Assembly (NCBI RefSeq): GCF_026913015.1
Contig: NZ_JAPTYD010000006.1
Location: forward strand, 92,565-156,564
Source of the DNA: Paracoccus benzoatiresistens
GTDB taxonomy: Bacteria > Pseudomonadota > Alphaproteobacteria > Rhodobacterales > Rhodobacteraceae
Direction: 5' to 3'
Length of the DNA: 64,000 nt
In this document: in pieces, positions 46,031 through 56,057 of the stretch
Numbering within the stretch: the stretch's first letter is position 1
How the letters are laid out: every line of letters begins with the position of its first letter
Translations under genes and position numbers: made by a program
Notes under the pieces: generated by a model
Seen by the model: the letters and a program-made list of their open reading frames with translations, nothing else
Told to the model about the DNA's origin: nothing
Database searches by the model: none

Positions 46031-46881
46031 TCCAGCACGGCCCGGCGCAGGTCGTCGTCAACCTCGGGGCGGCGGCCGAACCAGCGCTCGAATCCGGGCG
46101 CCGCCTGATGCAGCAGCATTCCCAGGCCATCGACCACGCGGCAGCCGCGCGCCTGCGCGTCCAGCAGGAAGGGCGTCATCAGCGGGGTATAGACCAGGTC
46201 GGTGACAAGCGCGTCGGGCGACAGTGCGTCCAGCGGCAGGCGCAGGGGCTGCTTGCCCTCCATCCCCAGCGAGGTCGCGTTGACCACGGTGGTGGCGCCG
46301 TCCAGCATGTTGCCCGCCTGCGCCCAGTCATAGACGACCAGACGCGCGCCGAATTCGGCCTTGATCTGTTCGGACCGGATGCGGGTGCGATTGGTGATGC
46401 GCAACTCCTTCACGCCGCTGTCCAGAAGCGAGGCCACGACCGCACGCGCCGCACCTCCGGCGCCGATCACCGCGGCAGGCCCCGCATCGGCCTGCCAGTC
46501 GGGCGCGTTCTGCCGCAGGTTGGCGATGAAGCCATAGCCATCGGTGTTGTCGGCGTGGATTTTTCCATCCGGCCGGAAGATCAGGGTGTTGGCCGCCCCG
46601 ATCAGGGCCGCGCGGTCGGTCACGGCATCGGCCAGGGCCAGCACGGCCTCCTTGTGGGGAATGGTGACATTGATGCCGACGAAACCCAGCCGGGGCAGGG
46701 CGCGCAGCACCTCGGCCAGGTGTTCGGGCATGACGGGCATGGGAACGTAGTGCCCGGCGATGCCATAGCGCCGCAGCCAATGTCCGTGAAGGCGCGGCGA
46801 CCGGGAATGCGCGATCGGCATGCCGATGACGCCGGCAAGCGGAACATCGGCGGAGAGGCTTGGCTGGTCGTCGGTCATCAT
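46027..46881 (-). CDS. aroE: Shikimate dehydrogenase
   Basis: A 284-residue NADPH-dependent enzyme that reduces 3-dehydroshikimate in aromatic amino-acid synthesis. The N-terminal substrate domain has [11 protein letters not shown] and the catalytic Lys in [14 protein letters not shown] and NTDGYGF bind substrate. The NADP motif GAGGAARAV is near 147-155. Met2 is an equally possible start. It is the first gene of the aroE-coaE-dnaQ operon, and the probable origin lies directly upstream. Confidence 0.95.
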   Translation of the reverse strand: MMTDDQPSLSADVPLAGVIGMPIAHSRSPRLHGHWLRRYGIAGHYVPMPVMPEHLAEVLRALPRLGFVGINVTIPHKEAVLALADAVTDRAALIGAANTLIFRPDGKIHADNTDGYGFIANLRQNAPDWQADAGPAAVIGAGGAARAVVASLLDSGVKELRITNRTRIRSEQIKAEFGARLVVYDWAQAGNMLDGATTVVNATSLGMEGKQPLRLPLDALSPDALVTDLVYTPLMTPFLLDAQARGCRVVDGLGMLLHQAAPGFERWFGRRPEVDDDLRRAVLE

Positions 46882-46959
46882 CGCATCCTTGGCTTTGGCT
46901 GGCAGACTAAGCCCATGGGTGCGCGGAAAAAAGCGGCCTTTCGCGGCAATCAGGCGTTC

Positions 46960-47335
46960 CTTGCGGCCTTGTGGATAAGATCCGGGGGGAATCGGGTCGA
47001 ATCATGGGGGCATGAAACGGACTGCGAAAGACCTGCAAAAGAGACCCCAGAACTTCCCCCGAACGGCTGCCTTCGGCCCACACGTGGATAAGCGACAGGC
47101 TTCGCAGGGCGGGTTTGTGGAGAAGTCTTCCACGGGCCACCAATCCCCATATTTATCCACACATCAACCCCATGCAAATAAAGGATATTCTGTCGTTTCG
47201 CGACAATAATCCAGAAGTTATCCACAAGGGGCAGATCAGTGGGTAGATCGGAGGATTTCTTCTTTATCCTTTTATCCACAGGCCCTACAGCAACATCATC
47301 CTTTATTCTTCTCTTTCTATTTAAGAAGGACGCCG
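46960..47335. other. Probable chromosomal replication origin (oriC)
   Basis: A non-coding gap of 454 bases runs from 46882 to 47335; the origin signals are in its right part. Four perfect DnaA boxes TTATCCACA are at 46970-46978 (minus), 47153-47161, 47218-47226 and 47272-47280 (plus). Two one-mismatch boxes are at 47083-47091 and 47116-47124 (minus). A T-rich stretch suited to unwinding lies at about 47287-47328. The left 80 bases, next to aroE, show nothing specific. Flanking genes (aroE-coaE-dnaQ on one side, hemJ-rho-mnmEG-rsmG-parAB on the other) are the alphaproteobacterial origin neighbours. hemE and maf, often present here, are absent. Confidence 0.88.
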
Positions 47336-47779
47336 ATGACGGACTGGCTTGTGCCGATCTATCCCTATGCCAAGGCTTTCCACGTCATGGCGGTGATTTC
47401 CTGGATGGCGGGGCTGTTCTACCTGCCCCGGCTGTTCGTCTATCACGCCGAACGCGGGCAGGCGCCCGAGCCCTCGGGCAGCTTTGCGGTCATGGAGGAC
47501 AAGCTTCTGCGGCTGATCATGAACCCGGCCATGATCGCGACATGGCTCAGCGGGCTGTGCCTGGTGCTGACGCCGGGCATCGTGGACTGGTCGATGGTCT
47601 GGCCCTGGACCAAGGCAGCCTGCGTCATGGCGATGACCTGGTTTCACATGTGGTGTGCAGGCCAGCGCCGCGCGCTGCTGGCCAGCCAGGGCCACCCGGG
47701 GCGGCGCTATCGCATGATGAACGAGGTGCCGACGCTGCTGATGGTCGGCATCGTCCTGTCGGTGATCGTCAAGTTCTGA
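47336..47779 (+). CDS. hemJ: Protoporphyrinogen IX oxidase HemJ
   Basis: A 147-residue inner-membrane protein with four hydrophobic segments that converts protoporphyrinogen to protoporphyrin IX in haem synthesis. His16 (KAFHVMAVISWMAG) and the following FYLPRLFVYH block are the conserved haem/substrate site. AAGAAGGA precedes the ATG. It sits between the origin and rho, as in many alphaproteobacteria. Confidence 0.92.
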   Translation: MTDWLVPIYPYAKAFHVMAVISWMAGLFYLPRLFVYHAERGQAPEPSGSFAVMEDKLLRLIMNPAMIATWLSGLCLVLTPGIVDWSMVWPWTKAACVMAMTWFHMWCAGQRRALLASQGHPGRRYRMMNEVPTLLMVGIVLSVIVKF

Positions 47780-47908
47780 CGGCTTGTCGTTGACTCACGG
47801 GGCGATGCTGACTATTTCCACACCAAGCCCGGCCGTCCGGCACGGGGATTCCCGATCCATATCCTATCCAGCCGCGCGGCCAGACCGTGCGGGATCCGCG
47901 GTGACATC

Positions 47909-49180
47909 ATGACCGAAGAACGCCTCAACCTGTCCGAACTCAAGGCCAAGAGCCCGGCCGACCTGCTGTCCATGGCCGAGGAATGGGAGATCGAGAACGC
48001 CTCGACCATGCGCAAGGGCGAGATGATGTTCCAGCTGCTGAAGGAACATGCCGAGGAAGGCGTGGAGATCGGCGGCGACGGCGTGCTGGAGGTCGTGCAG
48101 GACGGCTTCGGCTTCCTGCGGTCCACCGCAGCGAACTATCTGCCCGGTCCCGACGACATCTATGTCAGCCCCGACATGATCCGCCAGCATTCCCTGCGCA
48201 CCGGCGACACGGTCGAGGGCGTGATCCGCGCGCCCGGCGAGAACGAGCGTTACTTCGCCCTGACCAAGGTGGAACGGATCAATTTCGAGGATCCCGAGAA
48301 GGCCCGCCACAAGGTCGCCTTCGACAACCTGACGCCGCTTTATCCAAACGAGCGGCTGAAGATGGAGGTCGAGGATCCGACCATCAAGGACCGCTCGGCC
48401 CGGATCATCGACCTGGTGGCGCCCATCGGCAAGGGCCAGCGGTCGCTGATCGTGGCGCCCCCACGCACCGGCAAGACGGTGTTGCTGCAGAACATCGCCC
48501 ATTCGATCGAGCGCAACCACCCCGAGTGCTACCTGATCGTCCTGCTGATCGACGAACGCCCGGAAGAGGTGACCGACATGCAGCGGTCGGTGAAGGGCGA
48601 GGTCATTTCTTCGACCTTTGACGAGCCGGCAAGCCGGCACGTTGCCGTGTCCGAGATGGTGATCGAGAAAGCCAAGCGGCTGGTCGAGCATAAACGAGAT
48701 GTTGTTATTCTTCTGGATTCCATCACAAGACTCGGTAGGGCCTTCAACACCGTTGTGCCAAGTTCCGGTAAAGTTCTGACTGGCGGCGTCGATGCGAATG
48801 CCTTGCAGCGCCCCAAGCGATTCTTCGGGGCCGCCCGGAACATCGAGGAAGGCGGGTCCTTGACGATCATTGCGACTGCGCTGATCGATACCGGGTCGCG
48901 CATGGACGAGGTGATCTTCGAGGAATTCAAGGGCACCGGCAATAGCGAGATCGTGCTAGATCGCAAGGTGGCCGACAAGCGCGTCTTCCCGGCGATGGAT
49001 ATCCTCAAGTCCGGCACGCGGAAAGAAGAACTGCTGGTCGAATCGAAGGATCTGCAAAAGACCTATCTGCTGCGCCGCATCCTCAACCCCATGGGCACGA
49101 CCGATGCGATCGAGTTCCTGATCTCGAAGCTGAAGCAGACCAAGTCGAATGGGGAATTCTTCGACTCGATGAACGCCTGA
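47909..49180 (+). CDS. rho: Transcription termination factor Rho
   Basis: A 423-residue RNA-dependent ATPase/helicase. The N-terminal helical and cold-shock-like RNA-binding domain (about 1-125, with DGFGFLRS) is followed by the ATPase domain with Walker A APPRTGKT near 183-190, [13 protein letters not shown], and the Q-loop region [12 protein letters not shown]. Near 48690-48790 the gene switches to AT-rich codons unusual for this genome (AAA, CGA, GTT, ATT, AGA, AGG) and then reverts; the protein sequence stays normal. mnmE follows after 10 nt. Confidence 0.97.
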   Translation: MTEERLNLSELKAKSPADLLSMAEEWEIENASTMRKGEMMFQLLKEHAEEGVEIGGDGVLEVVQDGFGFLRSTAANYLPGPDDIYVSPDMIRQHSLRTGDTVEGVIRAPGENERYFALTKVERINFEDPEKARHKVAFDNLTPLYPNERLKMEVEDPTIKDRSARIIDLVAPIGKGQRSLIVAPPRTGKTVLLQNIAHSIERNHPECYLIVLLIDERPEEVTDMQRSVKGEVISSTFDEPASRHVAVSEMVIEKAKRLVEHKRDVVILLDSITRLGRAFNTVVPSSGKVLTGGVDANALQRPKRFFGAARNIEEGGSLTIIATALIDTGSRMDEVIFEEFKGTGNSEIVLDRKVADKRVFPAMDILKSGTRKEELLVESKDLQKTYLLRRILNPMGTTDAIEFLISKLKQTKSNGEFFDSMNA

Positions 49181-49190
49181 CGAGGCTGCC

Positions 49191-50456
49191 ATGGACCTGA
49201 TCTTTGCCGAAGCCACCCCGTCCGGACGGGGTGGCGTTTCCGTTATTCGGATCAGCGGAGACGGTGCAAGATCCGTCGCCGAGCAATTGGCGGGACCGCT
49301 GCCGAAGCCGCGCCACGCCTATCTCCGTGATATCGCCGATGATGTGACAGTTCTGGACCGTGCCTTGGTCATGTGGTTCGAGGCAGGGCACAGTTTCACG
49401 GGCGAGGAGGTGGTGGAAATCCACCTGCACGGTGCGCCGGTCATCGTCCGACGGCTGGGTCAGTTGCTTGGTTCGGTTGGCGTTCGGCTGGCCGAGGCTG
49501 GCGAATTTACCAGGCGGGCCTTCCTGAACGGCAAGATGGACTTGTCCGAGGTCGAAGGTTTGGGTGATCTTCTGGCGGCTGAAACGGAATCGCAGCGCCT
49601 CGCGGCGCTTCGGATGAGCAGTGGCGAGCTTGCCAGGAAGGCTGAGGGCTGGCGGTCGCTGCTGATCCGTGCAGGAGCCTTGGTGGAAAGCAGTGTCGAT
49701 TTCGCCGATGAGGATGTGCCGGACGAGGTTCCCGAGGAGGTCTTCGACCTGCTGGAGCAGTTCACAAACGAACTGGATCTGCAGATCGGAGGCTATGCTG
49801 CGGCTGAACGCATCCGCAACGGCTTCGAGGTGGCAGTCATCGGCCCGCCCAATGCCGGCAAGTCGAGCCTGATCAACCGCATTGCACGGCGAGAGGTGGC
49901 TCTTGTATCGGATATTCCCGGGACAACACGAGACATCATCGAATTGCGCCTGGACCTGAAGGGCTTGGCGGTCACGTTGCTGGATACTGCCGGCATGCGG
50001 GACGCGCAGGACAAGATCGAAGGCTTGGGTATTGATCGCGCGCGTGCCCGGGCAGCGGCTTCGGATCTGCGCTTGCATCTGTCGCCGGATGGCCAAGCGG
50101 ACGAGGACCTTTGGCGGGAAGGGGATCTTGTGATCACCAGCAAGGCTGATCTGGGCAGTTCGGAAGGCGGATTTGCAGTGTCGTCCTTGACCGGGGTAGG
50201 TCTTGATGCTCTCTTGGACCAGATGTTTGATCGTCTGTCCCAGCGGGTGGCTGGTGCTGCGCTGGTCAGCCACGAACGACAGTTGAACGCCTTGATCTCT
50301 GCACGGGAAGTGGTCGGTAGCATTAAGGGTCCGGAACCCGAATTGGTTGCTGAAGCGATCAGGCAAGCGTCCTCCTCACTGGACCAACTGCTTGGCAGAA
50401 TTGGTGCGGAAGACTATCTGGATGTCATCTTTCAATCCTTTTGTATCGGCAAGTAG
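49191..50456 (+). CDS. mnmE: tRNA modification GTPase MnmE
   Basis: A 421-residue GTPase that with MnmG makes the 5-carboxymethylaminomethyl modification at the wobble uridine. The N-terminal tetrahydrofolate domain has TPSGRGGVSVIRISG, and the G domain has G1 GPPNAGKSS near 218-226, G3 DTAGM and G4 TSKAD. The C-terminal FCIGK supplies the catalytic Cys. It is slightly shorter than the E. coli protein. Codon use is less GC-rich than in most of the window. The stop is directly followed by the mnmG GTG. Confidence 0.96.
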   Translation: MDLIFAEATPSGRGGVSVIRISGDGARSVAEQLAGPLPKPRHAYLRDIADDVTVLDRALVMWFEAGHSFTGEEVVEIHLHGAPVIVRRLGQLLGSVGVRLAEAGEFTRRAFLNGKMDLSEVEGLGDLLAAETESQRLAALRMSSGELARKAEGWRSLLIRAGALVESSVDFADEDVPDEVPEEVFDLLEQFTNELDLQIGGYAAAERIRNGFEVAVIGPPNAGKSSLINRIARREVALVSDIPGTTRDIIELRLDLKGLAVTLLDTAGMRDAQDKIEGLGIDRARARAAASDLRLHLSPDGQADEDLWREGDLVITSKADLGSSEGGFAVSSLTGVGLDALLDQMFDRLSQRVAGAALVSHERQLNALISAREVVGSIKGPEPELVAEAIRQASSSLDQLLGRIGAEDYLDVIFQSFCIGK

Positions 50457-52325
50457 GTGTTTCACGTGAAACAATACAATGTAATCGTCATCGGCGCAGG
50501 TCACGCGGGCTTGGAGGCTGCTGCAGCTTCTGCCCGTATGGGCGCTAGGACGGCGCTTGTTACAATGCGTCAAGAAGATATTGGTACGCTGTCCTGCAAT
50601 CCGGCGATTGGAGGCTTGGGCAAGGGCCATCTGGTGCGGGAAATCGACGCGCTGGATGGACTGATGGGTTGCATCGCCGACCGTGCGGGGATTCAGTTTC
50701 GTTTGCTGAACAGGAAAAAAGGACCTGCAGTACAAGGTCCTCGCGCCCAGATGGATCGCAAGCTCTATCGCGCAGCAGCGTTTGAGGCAATTTCGAAGCT
50801 GCCTAACTTGGACTTGATCTTTGGCGAGGTCGCTGCTTTAGCCGGAAATGAAGCCTCGGTTTCTGGTATCGAACTGTCCGATGGTTCAATCCTGCAAGCG
50901 ACCGCTATTGTTCTGACTACCGGGACATTCCTGAACGGTGTTATCCATATCGGCGACGTCAGTCGTCCTGCAGGTCGCTGGGGTAATCAGGCATCAAACC
51001 GGCTCGCAGATTCTCTCCGCCGCTATGATCTACCTCTGGGACGCTTGAAGACCGGAACGCCGCCGCGTCTGGATGGCCGGACCATCAATTGGGACATCCT
51101 GCAGAAGCAGCTAGGAGATGGTGAACCTGCTCTGTTCTCCTATCTTAGCAACGGGGTCCATGCTCGGCAGATTTCGTGCGGGATCACGTACACAAACCAA
51201 ACGACTCACGAAATTATCCGCCAGAACCTTTCTAGATCAGCAATGTATGGCGGACACATCTCGGGCCGAGGCCCTCGCTATTGTCCTTCAATCGAGGACA
51301 AGGTTCTCCGCTTTGCGGACAAGGAGTCTCACCAGATCTTTCTTGAACCCGAGGGCTTGGACGATCACACTGTCTATCCAAATGGAATTTCGACTTCTCT
51401 GCCGGCGGATACCCAGTTGGCTTATGTTCGAAGCATCACTGGTTTGGAGCGTGCTGAAATCTTGCAGCCGGGATATGCCGTGGAATACGACTACGTCGAT
51501 CCGCGGGCGCTGGAGCCAACGCTGCAATTGAAGAATGTAGCCCGTCTGTATCTTGCAGGGCAGATCAATGGCACGACAGGCTACGAGGAAGCTGGCGCAC
51601 AAGGCCTTGTTGCAGGTATCAACGCGGCGCTCTCGGCGCTGGACAGGGAAGCCGTAACGTTCAGCCGGGCCGATAGCTATATTGGCGTCATGATCGATGA
51701 TCTGACTACGCGTGGTGTGACGGAACCTTATCGCATGTTCACTTCTCGCGCTGAATTCCGGCTAAGCTTGCGCGCAGACAATGCCGATCAGCGGTTGACG
51801 CCCATGGGGATAAGGCTGGGTTGTATTGGGGAAACTCGGCGCGATGCTTTTCATCTGCGGCAACAAGCGTACGAACGGGCCCGGACGGTCTTGGAAGAAG
51901 CAACTTATACACCCACAGCATTGGCCGAGGCAGGCATCCTGGTTCGACAAGATGGTCAAGCACGCTCGGCCTTTTCGCTCCTGGGGCAATCAGATATCGA
52001 CTTTGATGTTCTGACGAAACTGCTACCCTTGATGAGCAATATTCCCGAGAAAACGCTAAATCAGCTGCGGAATGATGCGCTCTATCATCAATACACGGCT
52101 CGTCAACTGCGGGACGCAGAACTGTTGCGCAACGACGAGGCAATCTACCTGCCTGCTCATCTGGATTACGCTGCCGTGTCAGGGCTCTCGAATGAGTTGA
52201 AGGCAAAGCTGATCGCGGCTCGACCTTTGTCGCTTGCGGCAGCAGCCAAGATCGAGGGTATGACGCCTGCTGCCCTTACTCTGCTGATGGCGGTATCTCG
52301 CTCTGCAGCGCGACGGAAAGCATGA
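50457..52325 (+). CDS. mnmG: tRNA modification FAD enzyme MnmG (GidA)
   Basis: A 622-residue FAD protein, partner of MnmE. The dinucleotide motif [19 protein letters not shown] is at about 11-29, the family block [19 protein letters not shown] at about 47-65, and [12 protein letters not shown] near 367-378. The start is GTG and its first codons form a parS site (FHVKQ); a second GTG in that site, three codons on, is an alternative. Codon use is AT-richer than elsewhere, and one 60-base line (51181-51240) is only 45 percent GC. It overlaps rsmG by ATGA. Confidence 0.96.
   Translation: MFHVKQYNVIVIGAGHAGLEAAAASARMGARTALVTMRQEDIGTLSCNPAIGGLGKGHLVREIDALDGLMGCIADRAGIQFRLLNRKKGPAVQGPRAQMDRKLYRAAAFEAISKLPNLDLIFGEVAALAGNEASVSGIELSDGSILQATAIVLTTGTFLNGVIHIGDVSRPAGRWGNQASNRLADSLRRYDLPLGRLKTGTPPRLDGRTINWDILQKQLGDGEPALFSYLSNGVHARQISCGITYTNQTTHEIIRQNLSRSAMYGGHISGRGPRYCPSIEDKVLRFADKESHQIFLEPEGLDDHTVYPNGISTSLPADTQLAYVRSITGLERAEILQPGYAVEYDYVDPRALEPTLQLKNVARLYLAGQINGTTGYEEAGAQGLVAGINAALSALDREAVTFSRADSYIGVMIDDLTTRGVTEPYRMFTSRAEFRLSLRADNADQRLTPMGIRLGCIGETRRDAFHLRQQAYERARTVLEEATYTPTALAEAGILVRQDGQARSAFSLLGQSDIDFDVLTKLLPLMSNIPEKTLNQLRNDALYHQYTARQLRDAELLRNDEAIYLPAHLDYAAVSGLSNELKAKLIAARPLSLAAAAKIEGMTPAALTLLMAVSRSAARRKA
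50458..50473. other. parS centromere site 1
   Basis: The perfect 16-bp palindrome tgtttcacgtgaaaca, the canonical ParB-binding parS sequence, overlaps the GTG start codon of mnmG and encodes its residues FHVKQ. It is 2.4 kb from parA and 3.1 kb from the nearest origin DnaA box. Confidence 0.92.
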
Positions 52326-52918
52326 CTGTTCCACGTGAAACATTAGAACGTTTGAAGATCTACCAGGATCTACTTCTTCGCTGGAATAGTCGGATCAATC
52401 TTGTGGCTCCTGCCTCTGTGCATGATATTCAGACGCGTCACATCGATGACTGCCTTCAGGTTTCCGAACTGGCTGACGCCTCCGCAGGACACTGGATAGA
52501 CCTGGGAAGCGGTGGAGGGCTGCCGGGTCTCGTCCTTGCCATTGCCAAAGCAGAAACGGACCTGGTATTTACTCTGGTAGAAAGTGACCAGCGAAAGGCA
52601 GCATTTCTGCGAACAGTAATTCGTGAGACAGGCCTCTCCAACACAAGTGTTGTGGCTAAGCGCATCGAGGCACTTTCCCCCCTGAATGCTGCTTATGCCA
52701 GCGCTCGGGCCCTTGCTCCGCTGCGCCAGCTTGTGGCATATCTTCACCTGCATCTGGAACCGACAGGAACAGCCTTTCTGATGAAAGGACGGCAGTGGCA
52801 GGCGGAAGTCGAGGATGCCAGAAAGGAATGGGTCTTTGATTGTCTTGCCCATCCCAGTCGGACCCAGGAAGGCGCAGCGACATTGGAAATAAGCGGAGTC
52901 TCTCATGGCGCAAAGTAG
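52322..52918 (+). CDS. rsmG: 16S rRNA 7-methylguanosine methyltransferase RsmG (GidB)
   Basis: A 198-residue SAM-dependent methyltransferase that modifies G527 of 16S rRNA. The SAM motif [15 protein letters not shown] is at about 60-74, and [11 protein letters not shown] is a family block near 128-138. Its codons 2-7 (TVPRET) are encoded by a parS site. It overlaps mnmG by ATGA and parA by 14 nt. Confidence 0.95.
   Translation: MTVPRETLERLKIYQDLLLRWNSRINLVAPASVHDIQTRHIDDCLQVSELADASAGHWIDLGSGGGLPGLVLAIAKAETDLVFTLVESDQRKAAFLRTVIRETGLSNTSVVAKRIEALSPLNAAYASARALAPLRQLVAYLHLHLEPTGTAFLMKGRQWQAEVEDARKEWVFDCLAHPSRTQEGAATLEISGVSHGAK
52327..52342. other. parS centromere site 2
   Basis: tgttccacgtgaaaca, one base off the perfect parS palindrome but within the accepted consensus TGTTNCACGTGAAACA. 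It lies in codons 2-7 of rsmG and is 1.87 kb from parS site 1. Confidence 0.88.
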
Positions 52919-53690
52919 CGTCGTTGCCATTGCCAACCAGAAGGGTGGGGTCGGCAAGACGACCACGGCAATCAACCTGGGCGCGGCTTTGGCAATGGAT
53001 GGCCATCGGACAATCCTGATCGACCTTGATCCGCAGGGAAATGCATCCACTGGCTTGGGTATCGATGTCGAACAGCGGAACAAGACCGTCTACGACCTGC
53101 TGGCCGGTCCCGAATCCTTGGAAGACTGCTGGATGCCGACACCAATCCAGAACCTCCGCATCGTTCCTGCCACTCCGGATCTGTCCTCGGCAGATGTCGA
53201 TCTGGCCCAGACCAAGGATCGCACTAGGCTGCTGCAGCGCAAGCTCGAACAGGCGCCACAGGGAAGCATCATCCTGATTGACTGTCCGCCGGCCTTGGGC
53301 CTGCTGACCTTGAACGCCATGATTGCAGCCGACGGGGTGCTGGTGCCTCTTCAGGCGGAATTCTATGCCTTAGAGGGTCTGTCACAGCTGCTGACCACGG
53401 TGAAGCATGTCCGTCAAAGCGGGAATCCGAATCTCCGCGTCAACGGTGTCCTCTTGACCATGTCAGATTACCGGAACAACCTGTCCCAGCAGGTCGAGGC
53501 TGATGCGCGCGCCACCTTGGGCGATCTGGTCTTTCCCACTGTCATTCCCCGGAACGTGCGCGTGTCCGAGGCGCCATCCTTCGCGCAGCCCGTCTTGCTC
53601 TACGATCCCGCCTCCAAGGGAAGTGCTGCCTATCGCCAGTTCGCGACCGAATTCGCCGCCCGCTTGAAACTCTCTAAGGAGGAAGCCTGA
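52905..53690 (+). CDS. parA: Chromosome partitioning ATPase ParA
   Basis: A 261-residue deviant Walker ATPase. KGGVGKTT is at 13-20, DLDPQGNAS at about 41-49, and IDCPPALGLLTLNA at about 124-137. The short N-terminus without a helix-turn-helix marks the chromosomal (type Ib-like) form. It drives origin segregation with ParB and parS. Overlaps with rsmG (14 nt) and parB (1 nt) show one operon. Confidence 0.96.
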   Translation: MAQSSVVAIANQKGGVGKTTTAINLGAALAMDGHRTILIDLDPQGNASTGLGIDVEQRNKTVYDLLAGPESLEDCWMPTPIQNLRIVPATPDLSSADVDLAQTKDRTRLLQRKLEQAPQGSIILIDCPPALGLLTLNAMIAADGVLVPLQAEFYALEGLSQLLTTVKHVRQSGNPNLRVNGVLLTMSDYRNNLSQQVEADARATLGDLVFPTVIPRNVRVSEAPSFAQPVLLYDPASKGSAAYRQFATEFAARLKLSKEEA

Positions 53691-54592
53691 TGTCCGAAAG
53701 CAAACTTGCCAAGCGTGGCTTGGGTCGCGGCCTTTCGGCCCTGATGGCGGATCTGGATCTGGATGGACCGGCCGAAGCGAAGCCGGTCAAGGACCGCACC
53801 CTGATCCCGATCGAACAGATCACCGCCAATCCGGACCAGCCCCGGCGCAGCTTTGATGCGGCATCCTTGCAGGAACTGGCGGACTCCTTGCGGCAGCGCG
53901 GCGTCTTGCAGCCTTTGATCGTGCGCAGGCATCCCCAGGATGAAGGGCTTTACCAGATCGTCGCTGGCGAAAGGCGCTGGCGTGCGGCCCAGATGGCCCA
54001 GCTGCACGAGCTTCCCGTCATCATCCGGGACTTGTCCGACACCGAGGTGCTGGAAGTCGCCATCATCGAAAACATCCAGCGCGCGGATCTGAATGCAATC
54101 GAGGAAGCCGCGTCCTATCGGCAGTTGATGGATCGCTTTGGCCACACCCAGGAAAGGCTGGCCGAGGCCCTGAACAAAAGCCGCAGCCATATTGCGAACC
54201 TGCTTCGTCTTCTGAGCCTGCCTGACCAGGTGCAGGACTATCTCAAGGATGGCAAGCTGACGGCAGGTCATGCCCGTGCGTTGATCACCGCCGACAATCC
54301 GGCCGCGCTTGCGCGGCGCGTGATCGACAACGGTCTGTCGGTCCGGGAAACCGAAGATCTTGTGCGCAAGCAGACAAAGACCGCAAAGGATGGAGAAACT
54401 GCAAAATTCTCGCGCGGTTCAGAGAAGGATGCGGATACGCGCGCGCTCGAAGCGGACCTGGCTGCGCAGTTGAAGATGGCAGTGACGATCAGCCATACAG
54501 CTTCTGGTAGTGGAACGATCACCATCGGGTATCGCGACCTTGAACAGCTTGACCGGCTGTGTCAGGTTCTCGGCGGGGTCGGCAGATCCTGA
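53690..54592 (+). CDS. parB: Chromosome partitioning protein ParB
   Basis: A 300-residue CTPase/DNA-binding protein. The ParB/Srx domain (about 35-125) has Box I QPLIVRR and Box II GERRWRA. The helix-turn-helix part that reads parS is about 130-220 (ERLAEALNKSRSHIANLLRLL), and a C-terminal dimerisation part follows. It binds the two parS sites found upstream in mnmG and rsmG. Its last 31 nt overlap the convergent mocA-like gene. Confidence 0.96.
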   Translation: MSESKLAKRGLGRGLSALMADLDLDGPAEAKPVKDRTLIPIEQITANPDQPRRSFDAASLQELADSLRQRGVLQPLIVRRHPQDEGLYQIVAGERRWRAAQMAQLHELPVIIRDLSDTEVLEVAIIENIQRADLNAIEEAASYRQLMDRFGHTQERLAEALNKSRSHIANLLRLLSLPDQVQDYLKDGKLTAGHARALITADNPAALARRVIDNGLSVRETEDLVRKQTKTAKDGETAKFSRGSEKDADTRALEADLAAQLKMAVTISHTASGSGTITIGYRDLEQLDRLCQVLGGVGRS

Positions 54593-55131
54593 TTTAGCCT
54601 ATCCTCTTGATATTCTAGGATATCCTGTGGGACATCCACGTCTTTCACCATATCCTCTGATACGACGACCCGATGCAGGCCGGGCAGGGACCGCAGAAGA
54701 TTCCCCGCACCCCGATCTCCTGTCAGCTTTTCCAGATCAGGAAAGATCGCGTGCGGAATCAGGGCAGGCGGGCAGATACGGGTCCGGTCGGTCGTGGCCG
54801 CGGGTGCGGGCGAAGCAGCGATCTGGTGCAACAGGCCCGCATCGACATGCGGCATGTCCGCCAGGACGACCAAGGCCGGGCCCTCTGCAACCTGGTGCAG
54901 CCCGACGCGCAGAGAGTCGGATTGGAGCCCGCTGCTGTAGACAATCTTGAACTCGGGCAACAGCCTTGCCACTGCCGGATCCGAGACGACCGCCACAGCC
55001 GGAAGTCCTGTCTGGAGAATGGCATCGGCCGCATGCCGAACAAGCGGCTTGTTCCGGTAGACCGCCTGCAACTTGCATGCTGCACCAAAGCGCCTGGACC
55101 GTCCCGCAGCCAGCAACACCACCGTTGTCAT
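54562..55131 (-). CDS. mocA: Molybdenum cofactor cytidylyltransferase (MocA/MobA-like NTP transferase)
   Basis: A 189-residue nucleotidyltransferase. The N-terminal VVLLAAGRSRRFG is the NTP-binding motif, and VVLADMPHVDAGLL is the metal-binding Asp block. It probably converts Mo-molybdopterin to the CMP form (MCD) used by the xanthine dehydrogenase family enzyme encoded upstream. It overlaps xdhC by ATGA and its 3' end overlaps that of parB on the other strand. Confidence 0.87.
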   Translation of the reverse strand: MTTVVLLAAGRSRRFGAACKLQAVYRNKPLVRHAADAILQTGLPAVAVVSDPAVARLLPEFKIVYSSGLQSDSLRVGLHQVAEGPALVVLADMPHVDAGLLHQIAASPAPAATTDRTRICPPALIPHAIFPDLEKLTGDRGAGNLLRSLPGLHRVVVSEDMVKDVDVPQDILEYQEDRLNQDLPTPPRT

Positions 55132-56057
55132 GCGGCCGCCAGCAGGACCTCGGCCAGGACCGAGACCGCAAGGACGCGCGGGTTGCGGGCGGAAGGGATC
55201 AAGCCGATCGGGCCTTTCAGCCGGTCCAGACCATCGCTCACGCCGCGCTCGCGCAGCGATGCCAGACGTTTGTCACGCGCGCGCAGCGACCCTTGGGCGC
55301 CGATGTAAAAGGCCGGCGATTCCAGCGCCCGGGCGAGGATTGGCGGCTCCCAGTCGTGGTCATGAAAGAACAGAATCACGGCGCTGCGGTCATCGATGGC
55401 CAGATCGGTGGGCAGCGCCGGCCAATGCAGCAGCCTGGTCATAGCGCCCGTGACCTCGGCTTGGGCGATGGTGGCCGGATCAGGCGTCAGTAGCAGATGG
55501 GGGTACCCCGCCGCATGGACGAGGCCGGCGAAAACCGCGGCCTCGGGGCCTTGGCCAAAGATCAGGAAGCGCGGCGGGGGCACCAGCAGGATGCGAAAGC
55601 CATCCGCCGTAGGGCCGGTCGCACCCGGGTCGCCTCGGCGCAGCGCAAGGTCATGGGTGACGACCAAGCCGACAGGCTGGCGGCGGGCACGGGCCTCGGC
55701 GATCTCGGCCAGAAGTTGCGGGCAGGGGCGGGGTATCAGGGTGATTTCCAAGCCCCCGCCGCAGGGCAGCTGCAGGTCGAACCAGGGCGATCCCTCGCCA
55801 TAGCGGACCACCCGTGGCCCATCCTGCAAGGATTGCTGCGCATGGCGGGCCAGATCGGTTTCGATGCAGCCGGAACTCAGCGAACCGACGTGACGATCCC
55901 CGCAAAAGGCCATGATCTCGCCCAAGGGACGATAGGAGGGACCCGTGATGCCGGTGATGATCGCCAGAACGGAATCAGGGCATTCCAGCGCAGCCGTCAG
56001 CGGATCGCCGGAAAGTTCGACCTGCCGGGTATCTGGTGCAGGGTCGCTTCGCATCAT
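55128..56057 (-). CDS. xdhC: XdhC-like molybdoenzyme maturation factor
   Basis: A 309-residue XdhC/CoxI family protein. The N-terminal domain has the SGCIETDL block with Cys near 62 and LPCGGGLEI near 98-106, and the C-terminal Rossmann-like part has FLIFGQGPEA. Such proteins bind MCD, help sulfurate it and load it into the large subunit (PaoD in E. coli). It is placed between paoC and mocA with 4-nt overlaps on both sides. Confidence 0.9.
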   Translation of the reverse strand: MMRSDPAPDTRQVELSGDPLTAALECPDSVLAIITGITGPSYRPLGEIMAFCGDRHVGSLSSGCIETDLARHAQQSLQDGPRVVRYGEGSPWFDLQLPCGGGLEITLIPRPCPQLLAEIAEARARRQPVGLVVTHDLALRRGDPGATGPTADGFRILLVPPPRFLIFGQGPEAAVFAGLVHAAGYPHLLLTPDPATIAQAEVTGAMTRLLHWPALPTDLAIDDRSAVILFFHDHDWEPPILARALESPAFYIGAQGSLRARDKRLASLRERGVSDGLDRLKGPIGLIPSARNPRVLAVSVLAEVLLAAA

